A DNA stretch of 64,000 nt from positions 3,336,001-3,400,000 of the forward strand of contig NZ_CP077093.1 in the NCBI RefSeq assembly GCF_014268755.2, written 5' to 3'. The notes under the pieces were generated by a model, which saw only the letters and a program-made list of their open reading frames with translations, was not told the DNA's origin and made no database searches. This stretch comes from Pseudomonas vanderleydeniana (GTDB lineage: Bacteria > Pseudomonadota > Gammaproteobacteria > Pseudomonadales > Pseudomonadaceae). The position numbers and the translations under genes were made by a program. This document shows positions 33,615 through 42,641 of this stretch, piece after piece (the first letter of the stretch is position 1; each line of letters opens with the position of its first letter).

Positions 33615-35018
33615 ATGAGCAGAGAACAGAATGCGGGTCGCGAGTTATCTCGTGGCCTGTCGAATCGCCACATCCAGATGATCGGCCTGGGCGGTGCAAT
33701 TGGTACCGGACTGTTTCTGGGGAGTGCCGGTGTCATCAAGTCGGCAGGCCCTGGATTACTGATGGGATATGCCCTGGCGGGGCTGATTGCCTTCCTGATC
33801 ATGCGGCAACTGGGCGAGATGTTGGTCGATGAGCCGGTATCGGGTTCGCTGAGTTACTTCTCGAAGAAGTATTGCAGTGGTTTTCTTGGTTACCTGACCG
33901 GCTGGAACTACATCGCCGCCTATATCCTGGTGGGCATGGCCGAGCTGACGGCCATCGGCAAGTACATTCAGTTCTGGTGGCCGGATGTCCCGACCTGGGT
34001 CACGGCCGCCGGTTTCTTCATCGCCATCAACGCCATGAATCTGTTGAACGTGCGTTTCTACGGTGAGGCGGAGTTCTGGTTCGCCCTGGTGAAGGTGGTG
34101 GCGATCGTCGCGATGATCGGCTTCGGCAGTTGGCTGCTGTTCGGCCCCACCCAGCCAGCGGACGCGGCGCTGTCCAACCTGTGGAGCCATGGCGGCTTCC
34201 TGCCCCATGGGCTGGGCGGCCTGCTGATGGCGATGCCGTTCATCATGTTTGCCTTCGGTGGGCTCGAGTTCATCGGCTTTACCGCAGGCGAGGCGGCAGA
34301 GCCCAGGTCGAGCATCCCCAGGGCCATCAACCGCGTCCTGTATCGCATTGGCATTTTCTACATCGCGGCCCTGGCGGTTCTGCTCGCGCTGACGCCCTGG
34401 GACACGCTGGTCGCTTCGCTCGATCATGCTGGCGATCCCTACAGCGCCAGTCCGTTCGTGAAGATCCTCAGTCTGCTGGGCAGCGACCTGGCCGCCCACC
34501 TGCTGAACCTGGTGGTGCTGACCGCGGCCATGTCGGTCTACAACGGCGTGGTGTATTGCAATACCCGTCAGTTGTTTGCCATGGCAGAACAGAACCAGGC
34601 GCCCAGGTCGTTCCTGAAGCTCAACAGGAACCGTGTTCCCGTCAATGCGTTGTTGGCGAGCGCATTGATTACCGGTATTGCCGTTGTACTGAATTATTTC
34701 TCACCGGAGGGCGTTATCGAAATCCTCATGTCGCTGACAGTATCGGCAACGGTGATCAATTGGCTGCTGACCAGTTATACGCATCTCAAGTTTCGCAAGG
34801 CCAAGTTGCAAAAAGGACAGGCACTTGAATATGCGTCGCCTTGCCATCCTTTGTCGAACTATCTGTGCATCGGCTTCATTGTTGGGCTGTTGCTCATCAT
34901 GGCCTTTATCCCGGCAATTCGTATTGCCGTCTGGTTGATCCCGCTTTGGCTGTTGATTGTTTATGCGAGCTATCGGAAGTATCAACTCGGATTGAACCAA
35001 CAAGTCAGCTACGAATAA
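33615..35018 (+). CDS. amino acid permease (AAT family, APC superfamily)
   Basis: The 467-residue protein has 12 predicted membrane helices. The opening ELSRGLSNRHIQMIGLGGAIGTGLFLGSAGVIKSAGPG is the AAT-family signature (AroP, PheP, ProY, GabP). The central GGLEFIGFTAGEAAEPRSSIPRAINRVLYRIGIFYIAAL and VYNGVVYCNTRQLFAMAEQNQAP match as well. It imports an amino acid with a proton. The cargo is unknown, but the downstream aminotransferase fits an aromatic or related amino acid. It starts the operon after a 225-bp leader with the 33405 repeat. Confidence 0.93.
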   Translation: MSREQNAGRELSRGLSNRHIQMIGLGGAIGTGLFLGSAGVIKSAGPGLLMGYALAGLIAFLIMRQLGEMLVDEPVSGSLSYFSKKYCSGFLGYLTGWNYIAAYILVGMAELTAIGKYIQFWWPDVPTWVTAAGFFIAINAMNLLNVRFYGEAEFWFALVKVVAIVAMIGFGSWLLFGPTQPADAALSNLWSHGGFLPHGLGGLLMAMPFIMFAFGGLEFIGFTAGEAAEPRSSIPRAINRVLYRIGIFYIAALAVLLALTPWDTLVASLDHAGDPYSASPFVKILSLLGSDLAAHLLNLVVLTAAMSVYNGVVYCNTRQLFAMAEQNQAPRSFLKLNRNRVPVNALLASALITGIAVVLNYFSPEGVIEILMSLTVSATVINWLLTSYTHLKFRKAKLQKGQALEYASPCHPLSNYLCIGFIVGLLLIMAFIPAIRIAVWLIPLWLLIVYASYRKYQLGLNQQVSYE

Positions 35019-35035
35019 TCTGCAATAGGTGTGAT

Positions 35036-36682
35036 ATGAAAAACGACAGCAATTCCTCTGCGATGATGACCGGCGGCGATGCCCTGATCGCGAGTCTCAA
35101 GGGGCATGGCGTGGACACGGTGTTCGCCTTGCCCGGTGCCCAGATCTACGGCCTGACCGATGCCCTGGCGCGTAACCGTGACGACCTGCGGATCTTCGGT
35201 GCGCGCCATGAGCAGACCAGCGCCTACATGGCGTTCGGCTACGCCCGTTCGACCGGGCGCCCCGGCGTTTTCACCGTAGTGCCGGGCCCCGGCATCCTCA
35301 ACGCCAGTGCAGCGATGTTGACCGCCCATGGGTGCAATGCTCCAGTGCTGGCGCTGACGGGTGACGTCATGAGCGGCTTCAAGGACCGTGGTCGCGGGCA
35401 GTTGCACGAGCTGCCACGCCAGCTGGAAATCCTGCAAGGCATCGGCAAGTGGGCGGCGCACATCGAGCAACCGGCCGATACCCCGTGGCAGGTCGCACGG
35501 GCCTTCCAGGAAATGCGCTCCGGGCGCCCGGGTGTGGTCTCCCTGCAGGCTTCCTGGGACTACTTCACCACCAGGGCGGCGGTGGGCAGCCAGGCGCCGC
35601 TGGAACTCAAGCCCAAGCCGCCAGTGGACAGCGATGCGGTATCCCGTGCCGCCGAGCTGCTGAGCAAGGCCAAGGCACCGATGATCTTCGTCGGTTCCGG
35701 CGCGTTGGACGCCAGCGCCGAAGTCGGCCAACTGGCGGAAGTGCTGGGTGCGCCGGTAGTGAGCTTCCGGGGTGGGCGTGGTGTGGTCAGTGACGAGCAT
35801 CCGCTGGGCTTCACCGTGGCTGCCGGCTCGCGCCTGTGGCCGCAGACCGACGTGGCGGTGGTGATCGGCTCGCGCTTCGAGTTGCTGGACATCCGCTGGC
35901 GGCATCGTCCGGCCGGGCTGCAGTTGATTCGTATCGACATCGACCCGGCGGAGGTGCGCCGCATCAACGCCCAGGTCAACCTGGTGGCCGACGCCGCCGA
36001 GGGTTCCAGGGCCCTGGCTGAAGCGGTGCTGCGTGTCGGCCCGCCGGCGCATCGCAATGCCCAGATCGCCGAAGCTAAGGCGGCGGCCCAGCAGGCGATC
36101 CAGTCGGTGCAGCCGCAGATGGACTATCTGCGGGTGATTCGCGATGTGCTGCCGCGCGACGGCTTCTTCGTCGAGGAAATCTCCCAGGTCGGTTTCACCT
36201 CGATCTTCGGCTTCCCCGTATACCAGCCGCGTACCCTGGTCACCTCTGGGCACCAGGGCACCCTGGGTTTCGGTTTCCCCACTGCGCTGGGGGTCAAGGC
36301 CGCGCATCCGGACAAGGCCGTGGTGTCGATCTGCGGTGATGGCGGCTTCATGTTCGCCGCGCAGGAGTTGGCGACGGCGGTTCAGTACCAACTGAACCTG
36401 GTCACCGTTGTCTTCAACAACAACGCTTACGGCAACGTCTACCGCGACCAGCAGGAAAGCTTCGCTGGTCGGCTGCTCGGCTCGGAGCTGGTCAACCCGG
36501 ATTTCATCAGGTTCGCCGAGTCGTTTGGTGTCGAGGCTCATCGCGTGAACACACCTGCACAACTGCGCCCGGTGCTTGAGCGTGCCTTTGCCGCCGGCAA
36601 GCCGGTGCTGATCGAAGTGACGGTTCCCCGTGGCAGCGACACCAGCCCGTGGACCTTCCTGCATCCGACGTTTGCCCACTGA
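35036..36682 (+). CDS. thiamine diphosphate-binding enzyme (acetolactate synthase/decarboxylase-like)
   Basis: 548 residues. Start ATG 35036, 17 bp after the permease stop. The three ThDP-enzyme domains are clear: PYR domain with the activating Glu (GARHEQTSAYMAFGYAR), central domain (APMIFVGSGALDASAEVGQLAEVLGAPVV) and PP domain with GDGGFMFAAQELATAVQYQ and terminal NNNAYG (Mg-ThDP motif, about residue 433 onward). Overall it is IlvB-like, but conserved acetolactate synthase regulatory partners are absent. With a 2-oxo acid from the aminotransferase it could act as a decarboxylase or carboligase; the substrate is not evident. Confidence 0.88.
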   Translation: MKNDSNSSAMMTGGDALIASLKGHGVDTVFALPGAQIYGLTDALARNRDDLRIFGARHEQTSAYMAFGYARSTGRPGVFTVVPGPGILNASAAMLTAHGCNAPVLALTGDVMSGFKDRGRGQLHELPRQLEILQGIGKWAAHIEQPADTPWQVARAFQEMRSGRPGVVSLQASWDYFTTRAAVGSQAPLELKPKPPVDSDAVSRAAELLSKAKAPMIFVGSGALDASAEVGQLAEVLGAPVVSFRGGRGVVSDEHPLGFTVAAGSRLWPQTDVAVVIGSRFELLDIRWRHRPAGLQLIRIDIDPAEVRRINAQVNLVADAAEGSRALAEAVLRVGPPAHRNAQIAEAKAAAQQAIQSVQPQMDYLRVIRDVLPRDGFFVEEISQVGFTSIFGFPVYQPRTLVTSGHQGTLGFGFPTALGVKAAHPDKAVVSICGDGGFMFAAQELATAVQYQLNLVTVVFNNNAYGNVYRDQQESFAGRLLGSELVNPDFIRFAESFGVEAHRVNTPAQLRPVLERAFAAGKPVLIEVTVPRGSDTSPWTFLHPTFAH

Positions 36683-36699
36683 ATTGAAGGAGTACGACC

Positions 36700-37890
36700 G
36701 TGCTTGATCAGGTAGAGATTTACCCAGGTGATCCCATTCTTTCGCTGATGGACGATTACCAGAAGGACCCGCGTGCCGAGAAGGTCAACCTCAGTATCGG
36801 CTTCTACTACGACGAGAACGGTAACGTGCCGGTACTGGAGTCGGTGAGGAAGGCCAAGCTTGTGCTCGATGCCCGCGCGGAAACGCCGAACCTCTATCTG
36901 CCCATGGATGGCCTGCCGGCGTTCCGCGGCCTGGTGCAGGACTATCTGTTCGCAGAGGAAAATGTCGTGCACGGTGCGCGAATCGCCACGATCCAGAGTG
37001 TCGGTGGCTCGGGGGCCATCCGCATCGGTGCGGACTTCCTCAAGCGTTACTATCCGCAGTCGCAGGTGTGGGTCAGCGACCCGACCTGGGACAACCACCT
37101 GGCGATCTTCAAGGGGGCCGGTTTCGAGGTCCATCGCTATTCATACCTGAAAGAGGCCGGCTGCTCGATCGACTTCGAGGCGATGCTCGAGTGCTTCGAC
37201 TCGTTGCCGGCCCACAGCATCGTGCTGCTGCATGCCTGTTGCCATAACCCGACCGGACTGGACCTGTCGCCGGGCCAGTGGGACACGCTCATCGGCCTGT
37301 TCGCCGAGCGCAAGCTGATTCCGTTCCTTGACGCCGCGTACCTCGGCATGGGAGATGGTCTGGAGGCGGATAGCCATGCCATTCGCGCCCTGGCCCGTGC
37401 CGGGATCACCGGGCTGGTCAGCAACTCGTTTTCCAAGGTGTTCTCGCTGTATGGCGAGCGTGTGGGGTCGTTGTCGATTCTCTGCCGGGACGCCGGGATT
37501 GCTGAGCGGGTGGCCGGGCAGTTGAAGGGGACGGTGCGGGCCAACTATTCGAACCCGCCACGCTTTGGCGCCGAGCTGGTGAGCATCATCCTGGCCGATG
37601 CCCAGTTGCGCCAGGAGTGGTTGGCGGAGCTCGACGGCATGCGCCAGCGCATGCAAGACATGCGTCATGCACTGCATGACCGGATCAAGAGCCTCAAGCC
37701 GGACTGCGACGCCGATTACCTTCTGACGCAGAAGGGCATGTTCAGCTTCACCGGGCTGCTTCCTGGGGCGGTGGACCGCATTCGTGATGAGTACGGGATC
37801 TACTTCATCCGCAATGGCCGTGTATGCATTGCTGGCCTGAATGGGGCGAACGTGTCCAGGGTGGCGGCCGCCATCGCTGCTGCGTCCTGA
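36700..37890 (+). CDS. aspartate/aromatic aminotransferase-like protein
   Basis: The 396-residue protein begins with a GTG at 36700 (AAGGAG upstream), 17 bp after the ThDP gene. It is a fold-type I, class I PLP enzyme: DEKVNLSIGFYYDENGNVPVLESV-type start (EKVNLSIGFYYDENGNVPV), HNPTGLDLSPGQWDTLIGLF with CCHNPTG, DAAYLGMGDGL, and SNSFSKVFSLYGERVG with the PLP lysine at about residue 246. The layout follows TyrB/AspC, including the C-terminal GMFSFTGL and RNGRVCIAGLN. Together with the permease and ThDP enzyme it likely handles one amino acid and its 2-oxo acid. Confidence 0.9.
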   Translation: MLDQVEIYPGDPILSLMDDYQKDPRAEKVNLSIGFYYDENGNVPVLESVRKAKLVLDARAETPNLYLPMDGLPAFRGLVQDYLFAEENVVHGARIATIQSVGGSGAIRIGADFLKRYYPQSQVWVSDPTWDNHLAIFKGAGFEVHRYSYLKEAGCSIDFEAMLECFDSLPAHSIVLLHACCHNPTGLDLSPGQWDTLIGLFAERKLIPFLDAAYLGMGDGLEADSHAIRALARAGITGLVSNSFSKVFSLYGERVGSLSILCRDAGIAERVAGQLKGTVRANYSNPPRFGAELVSIILADAQLRQEWLAELDGMRQRMQDMRHALHDRIKSLKPDCDADYLLTQKGMFSFTGLLPGAVDRIRDEYGIYFIRNGRVCIAGLNGANVSRVAAAIAAAS

Positions 37891-37902
37891 TCACCGCGCA
37901 GA

Positions 37903-37935
37903 AAGAAGAAGCCCGACAATGTCGGGCTTCTTCTT
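37903..37935. terminator. rho-independent terminator
   Basis: AAGAAGAAGCCCGACA (37903-37918) is mirrored by TGTCGGGCTTCTTCTT (37920-37935). The stem has a tight loop and a pyrimidine-rich end. It ends the aminotransferase operon and also the convergent hypothetical gene. Confidence 0.85.
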
Positions 37936-37940
37936 GAGGA

Positions 37941-38270
37941 TCACCGAGGGAGAGATTCCAAAGGTGACTCGGTCCACTCCTCCTTGAGCGAAAGCAGCAG
38001 GTACGGCAAGCCTGGGTCAGCACTCAACAGAGTGAGTACCAGCTTCAGACGGAACCGTTTCTCCATGAGCGGGTACAGGTTGAAAAACACCTGCTCGGCT
38101 TCGGGCGCCTGGCTGTGAGCCTTGGCCGCGGCCTGAAGCAGCTCGCGTAGCCTGATTGCGAAGGTTGATCCCCGTTGGCCCTTGTAATCCCTGATGGCCT
38201 TCTTCCATAGCAGCGGGGTCAGAATGATGGCGTACTTGAAGGCAGCGCCTGTCTGTTGCATCTGGGACAT
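37941..38270 (-). CDS. hypothetical protein
   Basis: 109 residues from the ATG at 38270, with a good ribosome site (GGAGAAGTCAT). The product is helical and basic (FKYAIILTPLLWKKAIRDYKG, TFAIRLRELLQAAAKAHSQA, FFNLYPLMEKRFRLKLVLTLL). No family is recognised. It has its own terminator and lies next to a gene-poor stretch. Confidence 0.6.
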   Translation of the reverse strand: MSQMQQTGAAFKYAIILTPLLWKKAIRDYKGQRGSTFAIRLRELLQAAAKAHSQAPEAEQVFFNLYPLMEKRFRLKLVLTLLSADPGLPYLLLSLKEEWTESPLESLPR

Positions 38271-39095
38271 ATGACTTCTCCTTGTCGAGAGAAACCACCG
38301 GTCCTGACCGGGAGGTGATTTCCCGGTTGAGGTAGTGAACGATGCAGCAGGTCGTGCTCTGTCCTTGAGCGTCTGCTCTGGACGGATGCAGGGGTAGGGG
38401 AGAACAGCGGCGTCACGGCAAGCTTCCCTCGACAGAAGTCGATCGGTCGCATGACTGGAAGCGCTGCGACCTGAAGGCGGACCCTGCGCACTGGCGCAGC
38501 GTAGCCTCTCGGGTCCAGGCTACATCGGCATGGTGCTGACAGGATCAGCGGTATGCGTCCACACAATGGCGAATGCGGGCGGGGGCTGTCAAAGCCCTAT
38601 CTGCAACAGTCTTTTTCCGAGTTCGCCCAAGGCCACGACACAACACGGCTCTCTCGTTCATGCAGGGGGATGACACGGGGTGCGGACGCTGTTTGAAGGC
38701 CACTGCGAGAAGGCCGCGCACTTGGCGGGGAAGCGCGGCACGGCGCTGCTGATGATGGAACGTGCCTCCTGGTTCGACGACGACCGCTGCTGCGATCGCA
38801 TGACCTTCTTCATTCGGCTGGAACGTTATGCCTTCGTGCCCAGTGGCGTGTTCCAGAGCCGGTGATTCGCACCACGCCGCCAGGGGCGTTTTCTTACAGT
38901 GTGGACCCAGGGTTGCTTGTAGTCTTTTTTCCATTCAGGTGAGAGACAGTAGTCCTGTTTCAGATCGATTGCTCTGGGGTTTCAACCTGAATAGGCCAAG
39001 GGGGCATCTGTTGAGGTAGGGATTTCATTGGTGGGTTCTCCACGCTTGCGCAGCAGGGACGGGTTCCTTGGCAAGCCCTGGATGGGACGAGCAGC
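38271..39095. other. 825-bp stretch without a supported gene
   Basis: Frames on both strands here lack ribosome sites and family resemblance. The only structure I can name is a pair of 8-bp arms, ATTCAGGT (38933-38940) and ACCTGAAT (38985-38992), 44 bp apart. The region precedes the toxin-immunity pair and may hold its promoter or decayed sequence. Confidence 0.4.
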
Positions 39096-39842
39096 ATGCC
39101 GATTCATCACAATACTGGCGGCGCGGGCAGTGTGCCCCTGCTGACCGTTCCGGGCCCACCGATCGACCGGGTCCGGTGCGACGTCACCTTGTTGGGACAG
39201 TCGCTGGCAGTCGCGCAAAACACGCCGACCTACGCCTCGATACTGCAAGGCGCACCCCGGCCCGCGCCGTCCAGGGCACACCTGGGTTTGCAGCAGGCGA
39301 AACTCCCCACTTCGCCTCAACCGCACGAGCGGCTCGCCAGTCAGTTGCAAGGGGTGAAAAACGTGGGTGCCCATCAGGCACCTGAGCGCCCCATCCCGAT
39401 CAGGCCCGCTGCCTTCAGCGGGGCCATGGGGACTCGCGGGCTGTCGGGTTTGAGTACTGGTTTTATCGAGCGGGTTGCTGAAATCCGCAAGCAGTATGAG
39501 TTGTATCCCAACAGGAACGTGGCCGTGGCTCGATTTACTATCGATGGGAAAAGCAGTGAACTCATCGGCATCAGTGGAGCACGCGAGCGTGCAGGAACCG
39601 TGAGTGCTCCCGTGATAAAAATATTTGATACCGTTCGAACGGGTGATAACTCAAGGGAACTGGACTCTGAATACAAGATTCTCTCAGCGATGGCCGCTGA
39701 TATGACTGCGTCGTCTAAAGGGGCCGTGGCACTTTATTCTGAGCTGCGACTCTGTGTTTCCTGTGATGGAGTCGTCGAGCAATTTCGGCAAAGATTCCCT
39801 GATGTGGTCGTAGATGTGACGACCGGAAGGCCACGGCAATGA
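39096..39842 (+). CDS. deaminase-fold polymorphic toxin (BURPS668_1122/PF14424-like)
   Basis: 248 residues. The C-terminal domain (about residues 122-248) has the deaminase pattern: NVAVARFTIDGKSSELIGISG, a DSE metal/proton-relay motif (D190-E192 in LDSEYKILSAMAADM) and a zinc CxxC (C220, C223 in LYSELRLCVSCDGVVEQFRQRFPDV). This resembles the BURPS668_1122 family of toxin deaminases that act on nucleic acid bases. The first 120 residues are proline-rich and not a known delivery domain; no Rhs, PAAR or TPS region is nearby. Base composition is lower in GC from about 39460. It overlaps the SUKH gene by 4 bp. The ATG at 39096 is the only in-frame start after a stop at 39012. Confidence 0.85.
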   Translation: MPIHHNTGGAGSVPLLTVPGPPIDRVRCDVTLLGQSLAVAQNTPTYASILQGAPRPAPSRAHLGLQQAKLPTSPQPHERLASQLQGVKNVGAHQAPERPIPIRPAAFSGAMGTRGLSGLSTGFIERVAEIRKQYELYPNRNVAVARFTIDGKSSELIGISGARERAGTVSAPVIKIFDTVRTGDNSRELDSEYKILSAMAADMTASSKGAVALYSELRLCVSCDGVVEQFRQRFPDVVVDVTTGRPRQ

Positions 39843-40306
39843 GTGATGTTCGAACGATTTTTTTCGATTTGGAGCGCAGAGGCGCTATTTCAAGGGGTAG
39901 CCTTGTCGGTTGCAATGAGGAAGAGATTCTTGGGGTCGAAAAAAGCCACGGCGGCAGGCTGCCAAGGGCCTATCGTGATTTCCTGATGGTAGCGGGGCGG
40001 TCTGCGGGGAAACTGTTTGCGGGTAGCGCTATGTTTTATCCGGAATTACTACAGTTGAACGCTGCAGCGAAGGCGTTGTTTTCTGATTCCGGTTTCCCTG
40101 ACCTCTATCCGCATGATGCGAAGGCATTCTGCATGCACCAGGGGTATGAGGTTCTGTTTTTTATGCCCGGCGCCGATGACCCCGCGATCTTTCAGTATGT
40201 TGAAGGGGAGTGCGCCGTGACGCAGCCCTGGAACAGCTTTTCCGAATTTTTGAGCGACTCCATCGAGAAGCATCTGGCTCATTGGCCTGACTTGAACCCT
40301 GGCTGA
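39839..40306 (+). CDS. SMI1/KNR4 (SUKH) family immunity protein
   Basis: The 155-residue protein has the SUKH fold pattern: EEEILGVEKSHGGRLPRAYRDFLMVAG near the N-terminus, YEVLFFMPGADDPAIFQYVEGE in the middle, and WNSFSEFLSDSI at the end. SUKH proteins are the most common immunity partners of polymorphic toxins, often paired with deaminase toxins. The ATG overlaps the toxin stop by 4 bp, so both are made from one transcript. Low-GC codon use is shared with the toxin, which supports joint horizontal acquisition. Confidence 0.88.
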   Translation: MSDVRTIFFDLERRGAISRGSLVGCNEEEILGVEKSHGGRLPRAYRDFLMVAGRSAGKLFAGSAMFYPELLQLNAAAKALFSDSGFPDLYPHDAKAFCMHQGYEVLFFMPGADDPAIFQYVEGECAVTQPWNSFSEFLSDSIEKHLAHWPDLNPG

Positions 40307-40500
40307 AGACGAAAATCAGTGAGATGGGAGCGAACAGGAATTCAGGGAATCGCGGCGCCCCGGGTAGACCACCTGCACCTTGATGTGCGGTGCCTGCCCC
40401 GTTGCTGTACCTGAATCCTGTGCTGAAAAGAATGCAGGGCATGCAGGAGGCTGGTCATTTACCATAGGCCAATCGCTGGATCACTTTATGGAACCCATTC

Positions 40501-40992
40501 ATGAGCAACCTGCATTTGCGCCAACCTGTCGCCCAGGACGCCGAACGCTGCTACGAGATTGAAATCGGCGCGTACGAGGGCGACGAAGCCGCCACCCTGG
40601 AGAAAATCCGCACTCGCATCGACCAGTACCCGCAGGGTTTCCTGCTGCTCGAGGCGGACGGTGGCATCGTCGGCTTCATCAACAGTGGGTGCGCCCACGA
40701 AGTGGTGATGTCCGACGAAGCGTTCAAGGAACTGGTCGGCCATGACCCGGTGGCCCCCAACGTGGTGATCATGTCGGTGGTGGTCGACCCCGTTCACCAG
40801 GGCAAGGGTTACGCCAAGCTCCTGATGAACGAGTTCATCGCTCGCATGAAGGCGATGGATAAGCAGACCATCCACCTGATGTGCAAGGAGCAGCATGTCG
40901 AGCTGTATCGCAAGATGGGTTATGCGTATGTGCGACCGTCGCCATCCGACCACGGCGGCATGGCCTGGCATGAGATGGTCATGTCGCTCTGA
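40501..40992 (+). CDS. GNAT family N-acetyltransferase
   Basis: The 163-residue protein has the acetyl-CoA binding motif VVIMSVVVDPVHQGKGYAKLLMNEFIARM, with the Q-x-x-G-K-G-Y loop, and the later MCKEQHVELYRKMGYAYV region. The layout, including CYEIEIGAYEGDEAATLEKI, resembles arylalkylamine/serotonin-type acetyltransferases. The substrate is not known. It is a single cytoplasmic gene. Confidence 0.9.
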   Translation: MSNLHLRQPVAQDAERCYEIEIGAYEGDEAATLEKIRTRIDQYPQGFLLLEADGGIVGFINSGCAHEVVMSDEAFKELVGHDPVAPNVVIMSVVVDPVHQGKGYAKLLMNEFIARMKAMDKQTIHLMCKEQHVELYRKMGYAYVRPSPSDHGGMAWHEMVMSL

Positions 40993-41045
40993 GCACGTTG
41001 GCACGAGTAACCGCAGGCTGTGATCTTGAAGGATGCAGGGAAGCC

Positions 41046-41954
41046 ATGTTGAGAACCTTGTTGCTGGTTCCCGTTTTTGCGGCGCTCGTGGGCTGTCAGG
41101 GCCTGGGGCGACCGGATGATGTCGACTCTCCCATCGTGGGGCTGCGCTGCCTGATCCTGGCTGGCAAGCAGCCGTTCGAGCGGGAAAACCTGCGCTACAT
41201 CGAACGTTACGCTGGCCATGGCAGTGCCAAGTGCAAGGTGGCGCTGGGCAAGATGTACGAGGAGGGCGGCTACGGTGTCGATCAGGACCTGGGCAAGGCC
41301 AGAGTACTGTTCGCCGAATCGGCGGCGCTGGATCCGTCCATGAACGTCTTGCTGGGGCAGATGGCCGAGCGCGGCGAAGGCGAGCCTGTCGACTACGCCA
41401 AGGCGCGCGACTTGTATCAACGCTCGGGCAAGAGCGCCGCGCTGCCGCTTGCACGGCTCATGGCGCAGGGCAAGGGCGGGTCGCAGGATATACCGGGGGC
41501 GTTGACGCTCTACCTGGATACCACCCGGTACGTGGGTGATGACGCCTGGAAGGCGATGGACAGCCTGCGCAAGGAGGGCCACCCACTCAACGAGGCGCAG
41601 GCGACACGCTTTCGACAGGTCTGGCTCAAGGGCTTTTTGAAGGAGCAGAACCGCAGGCTCTTCGTGCGCGAAGTGCTTGAGGCCGTGAATGCCAGTGGGC
41701 AGGACAAGAGCGTCACCTTGACCTATCGCTTCACTTCGGACAGCGGCACGCCGCAGGTGACGCTGACCAAGGGTTCGGGCGACGCGAATGTCGACGCCTG
41801 GATCATGAAGGCCGCAGTGCGGATCAGCCTGAGGGATTCGGCGCCGCTGACGGACGAGACGGGCAAGCTGGAGATCGTGTCGCCGTTGACGGTCAGGGTT
41901 CAGGAGATTTCGGGTCGGGTATGGGGCATTTGTGGGCGCAAGCCCTGTGGTTGA
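41046..41954 (+). CDS. Sel1-repeat lipoprotein
   Basis: 302 residues from the ATG at 41046. Lipoprotein signal LLLVPVFAALVGC (lipobox LVGC). Sel1-like repeats follow: GHGSAKCKVALGKMYEEGGYGVDQDLGKARVLFAESA and GQMAERGEGEPVDYAKARDLYQRSGKSAAL. The C-terminal part is beta-rich (VTLTYRFTSDSGTPQVTLTKGSG) and looks like a TonB-C or PEGA-like module. It is an envelope-anchored scaffold of the AlgK/Sel1 type. No polysaccharide genes are adjacent. Confidence 0.75.
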   Translation: MLRTLLLVPVFAALVGCQGLGRPDDVDSPIVGLRCLILAGKQPFERENLRYIERYAGHGSAKCKVALGKMYEEGGYGVDQDLGKARVLFAESAALDPSMNVLLGQMAERGEGEPVDYAKARDLYQRSGKSAALPLARLMAQGKGGSQDIPGALTLYLDTTRYVGDDAWKAMDSLRKEGHPLNEAQATRFRQVWLKGFLKEQNRRLFVREVLEAVNASGQDKSVTLTYRFTSDSGTPQVTLTKGSGDANVDAWIMKAAVRISLRDSAPLTDETGKLEIVSPLTVRVQEISGRVWGICGRKPCG

Positions 41955-42028
41955 GTGCAGGGCATTGGCTTGTCACTGACCGGTGACCGCAGTGGTTGTT
42001 CTGATCCGGATCCTGTGCTGTTTCTGCT

Positions 42029-42136
42029 GGCCTGTTCGCGGATGAACCGGTGCGCCGTCTCCCACAGGTACTGCGCCAGCCGCCTATTTTATGTGCGACA
42101 GAGCCCCTGTGGGAGCCGGATTTATCCGCGAAGAGG
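42029..42136. repeat. inverted pair of REP-type palindromes
   Basis: The second unit, CCTGTGGGAGCCGGATTTAT followed by CCGCGAAGAGG (42106-42136), is a variant of the P. putida REP core. The first unit at about 42029-42068 has the mirrored elements TTCGCGGATGAACC and CTCCCACAGG in opposite orientation. The pair lies between convergent genes, the usual site of such repeats. Confidence 0.75.
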
Positions 42137-42239
42137 GCGTCGCCATCGACACAGGCTCCGGATCAGCCCGCAGTGCTCAGGCGCGGCGCCCTCCGCATTG
42201 CACGCTTTCCATGCCTGTCGCCGCTATCCATCACTGCAC

Positions 42240-42641
42240 TCAGGTAGCTGAGGGCGCGCCATCGAGCAGCGCATCCACCACGGCCCGCGACAGCCCGACC
42301 GAGTGAATCAACCCCATCATCAGCTCCCGCTCGAAGCCCTGCAGGCGTGGGCAGATTTCATCGGCGTTGAGTTCGGCGCAGCGGAGCATTTCCGATACCT
42401 GCGTCAGTGCGGCCTGCGCGCTTACGCCTGGTTGTACGCAGAACAGCGGCGTCATGGATGGCGCGGCCTCGACGCTTCTGAAGGAGGTGCTGCCGAGCGT
42501 TTCGAGTAGTGCGGGTGTTTGAGCGCAAGGGGACGTCGATTTGATCTGAGCCAGCGAATCATGCATGACCTTGCGCAGATAGGCGGCTTTTTCTTCGAGG
42601 CTGGAGGTGCTGCAAGGGGTGGGAGTGGTTTTCTTGATCAT
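42240..42641 (-). CDS. DUF3077-like protein
   Basis: 133 residues from the ATG at 42641, with AGGAG 8 bp upstream. The conserved core LFCVQPGVSAQAALTQVSEMLRCAELNADEI and LMMGLIHSVGLSRAVVDALLDG matches the DUF3077/DUF6124 group of Pseudomonas-specific small helical proteins. The function is unknown. It is a single gene downstream of the REP pair. Confidence 0.7.
   Translation of the reverse strand: MIKKTTPTPCSTSSLEEKAAYLRKVMHDSLAQIKSTSPCAQTPALLETLGSTSFRSVEAAPSMTPLFCVQPGVSAQAALTQVSEMLRCAELNADEICPRLQGFERELMMGLIHSVGLSRAVVDALLDGAPSAT

Noticed and set aside
35009..36679. 556-residue minus-strand frame
   Set aside because: It is a shadow of the ThDP enzyme, which has all expected motifs on the plus strand.
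38545..38934. 129-residue minus-strand frame and a 61-residue plus-strand frame in the gap before the toxin
   Set aside because: Neither has a ribosome site or a plausible fold. They may be decayed sequence.
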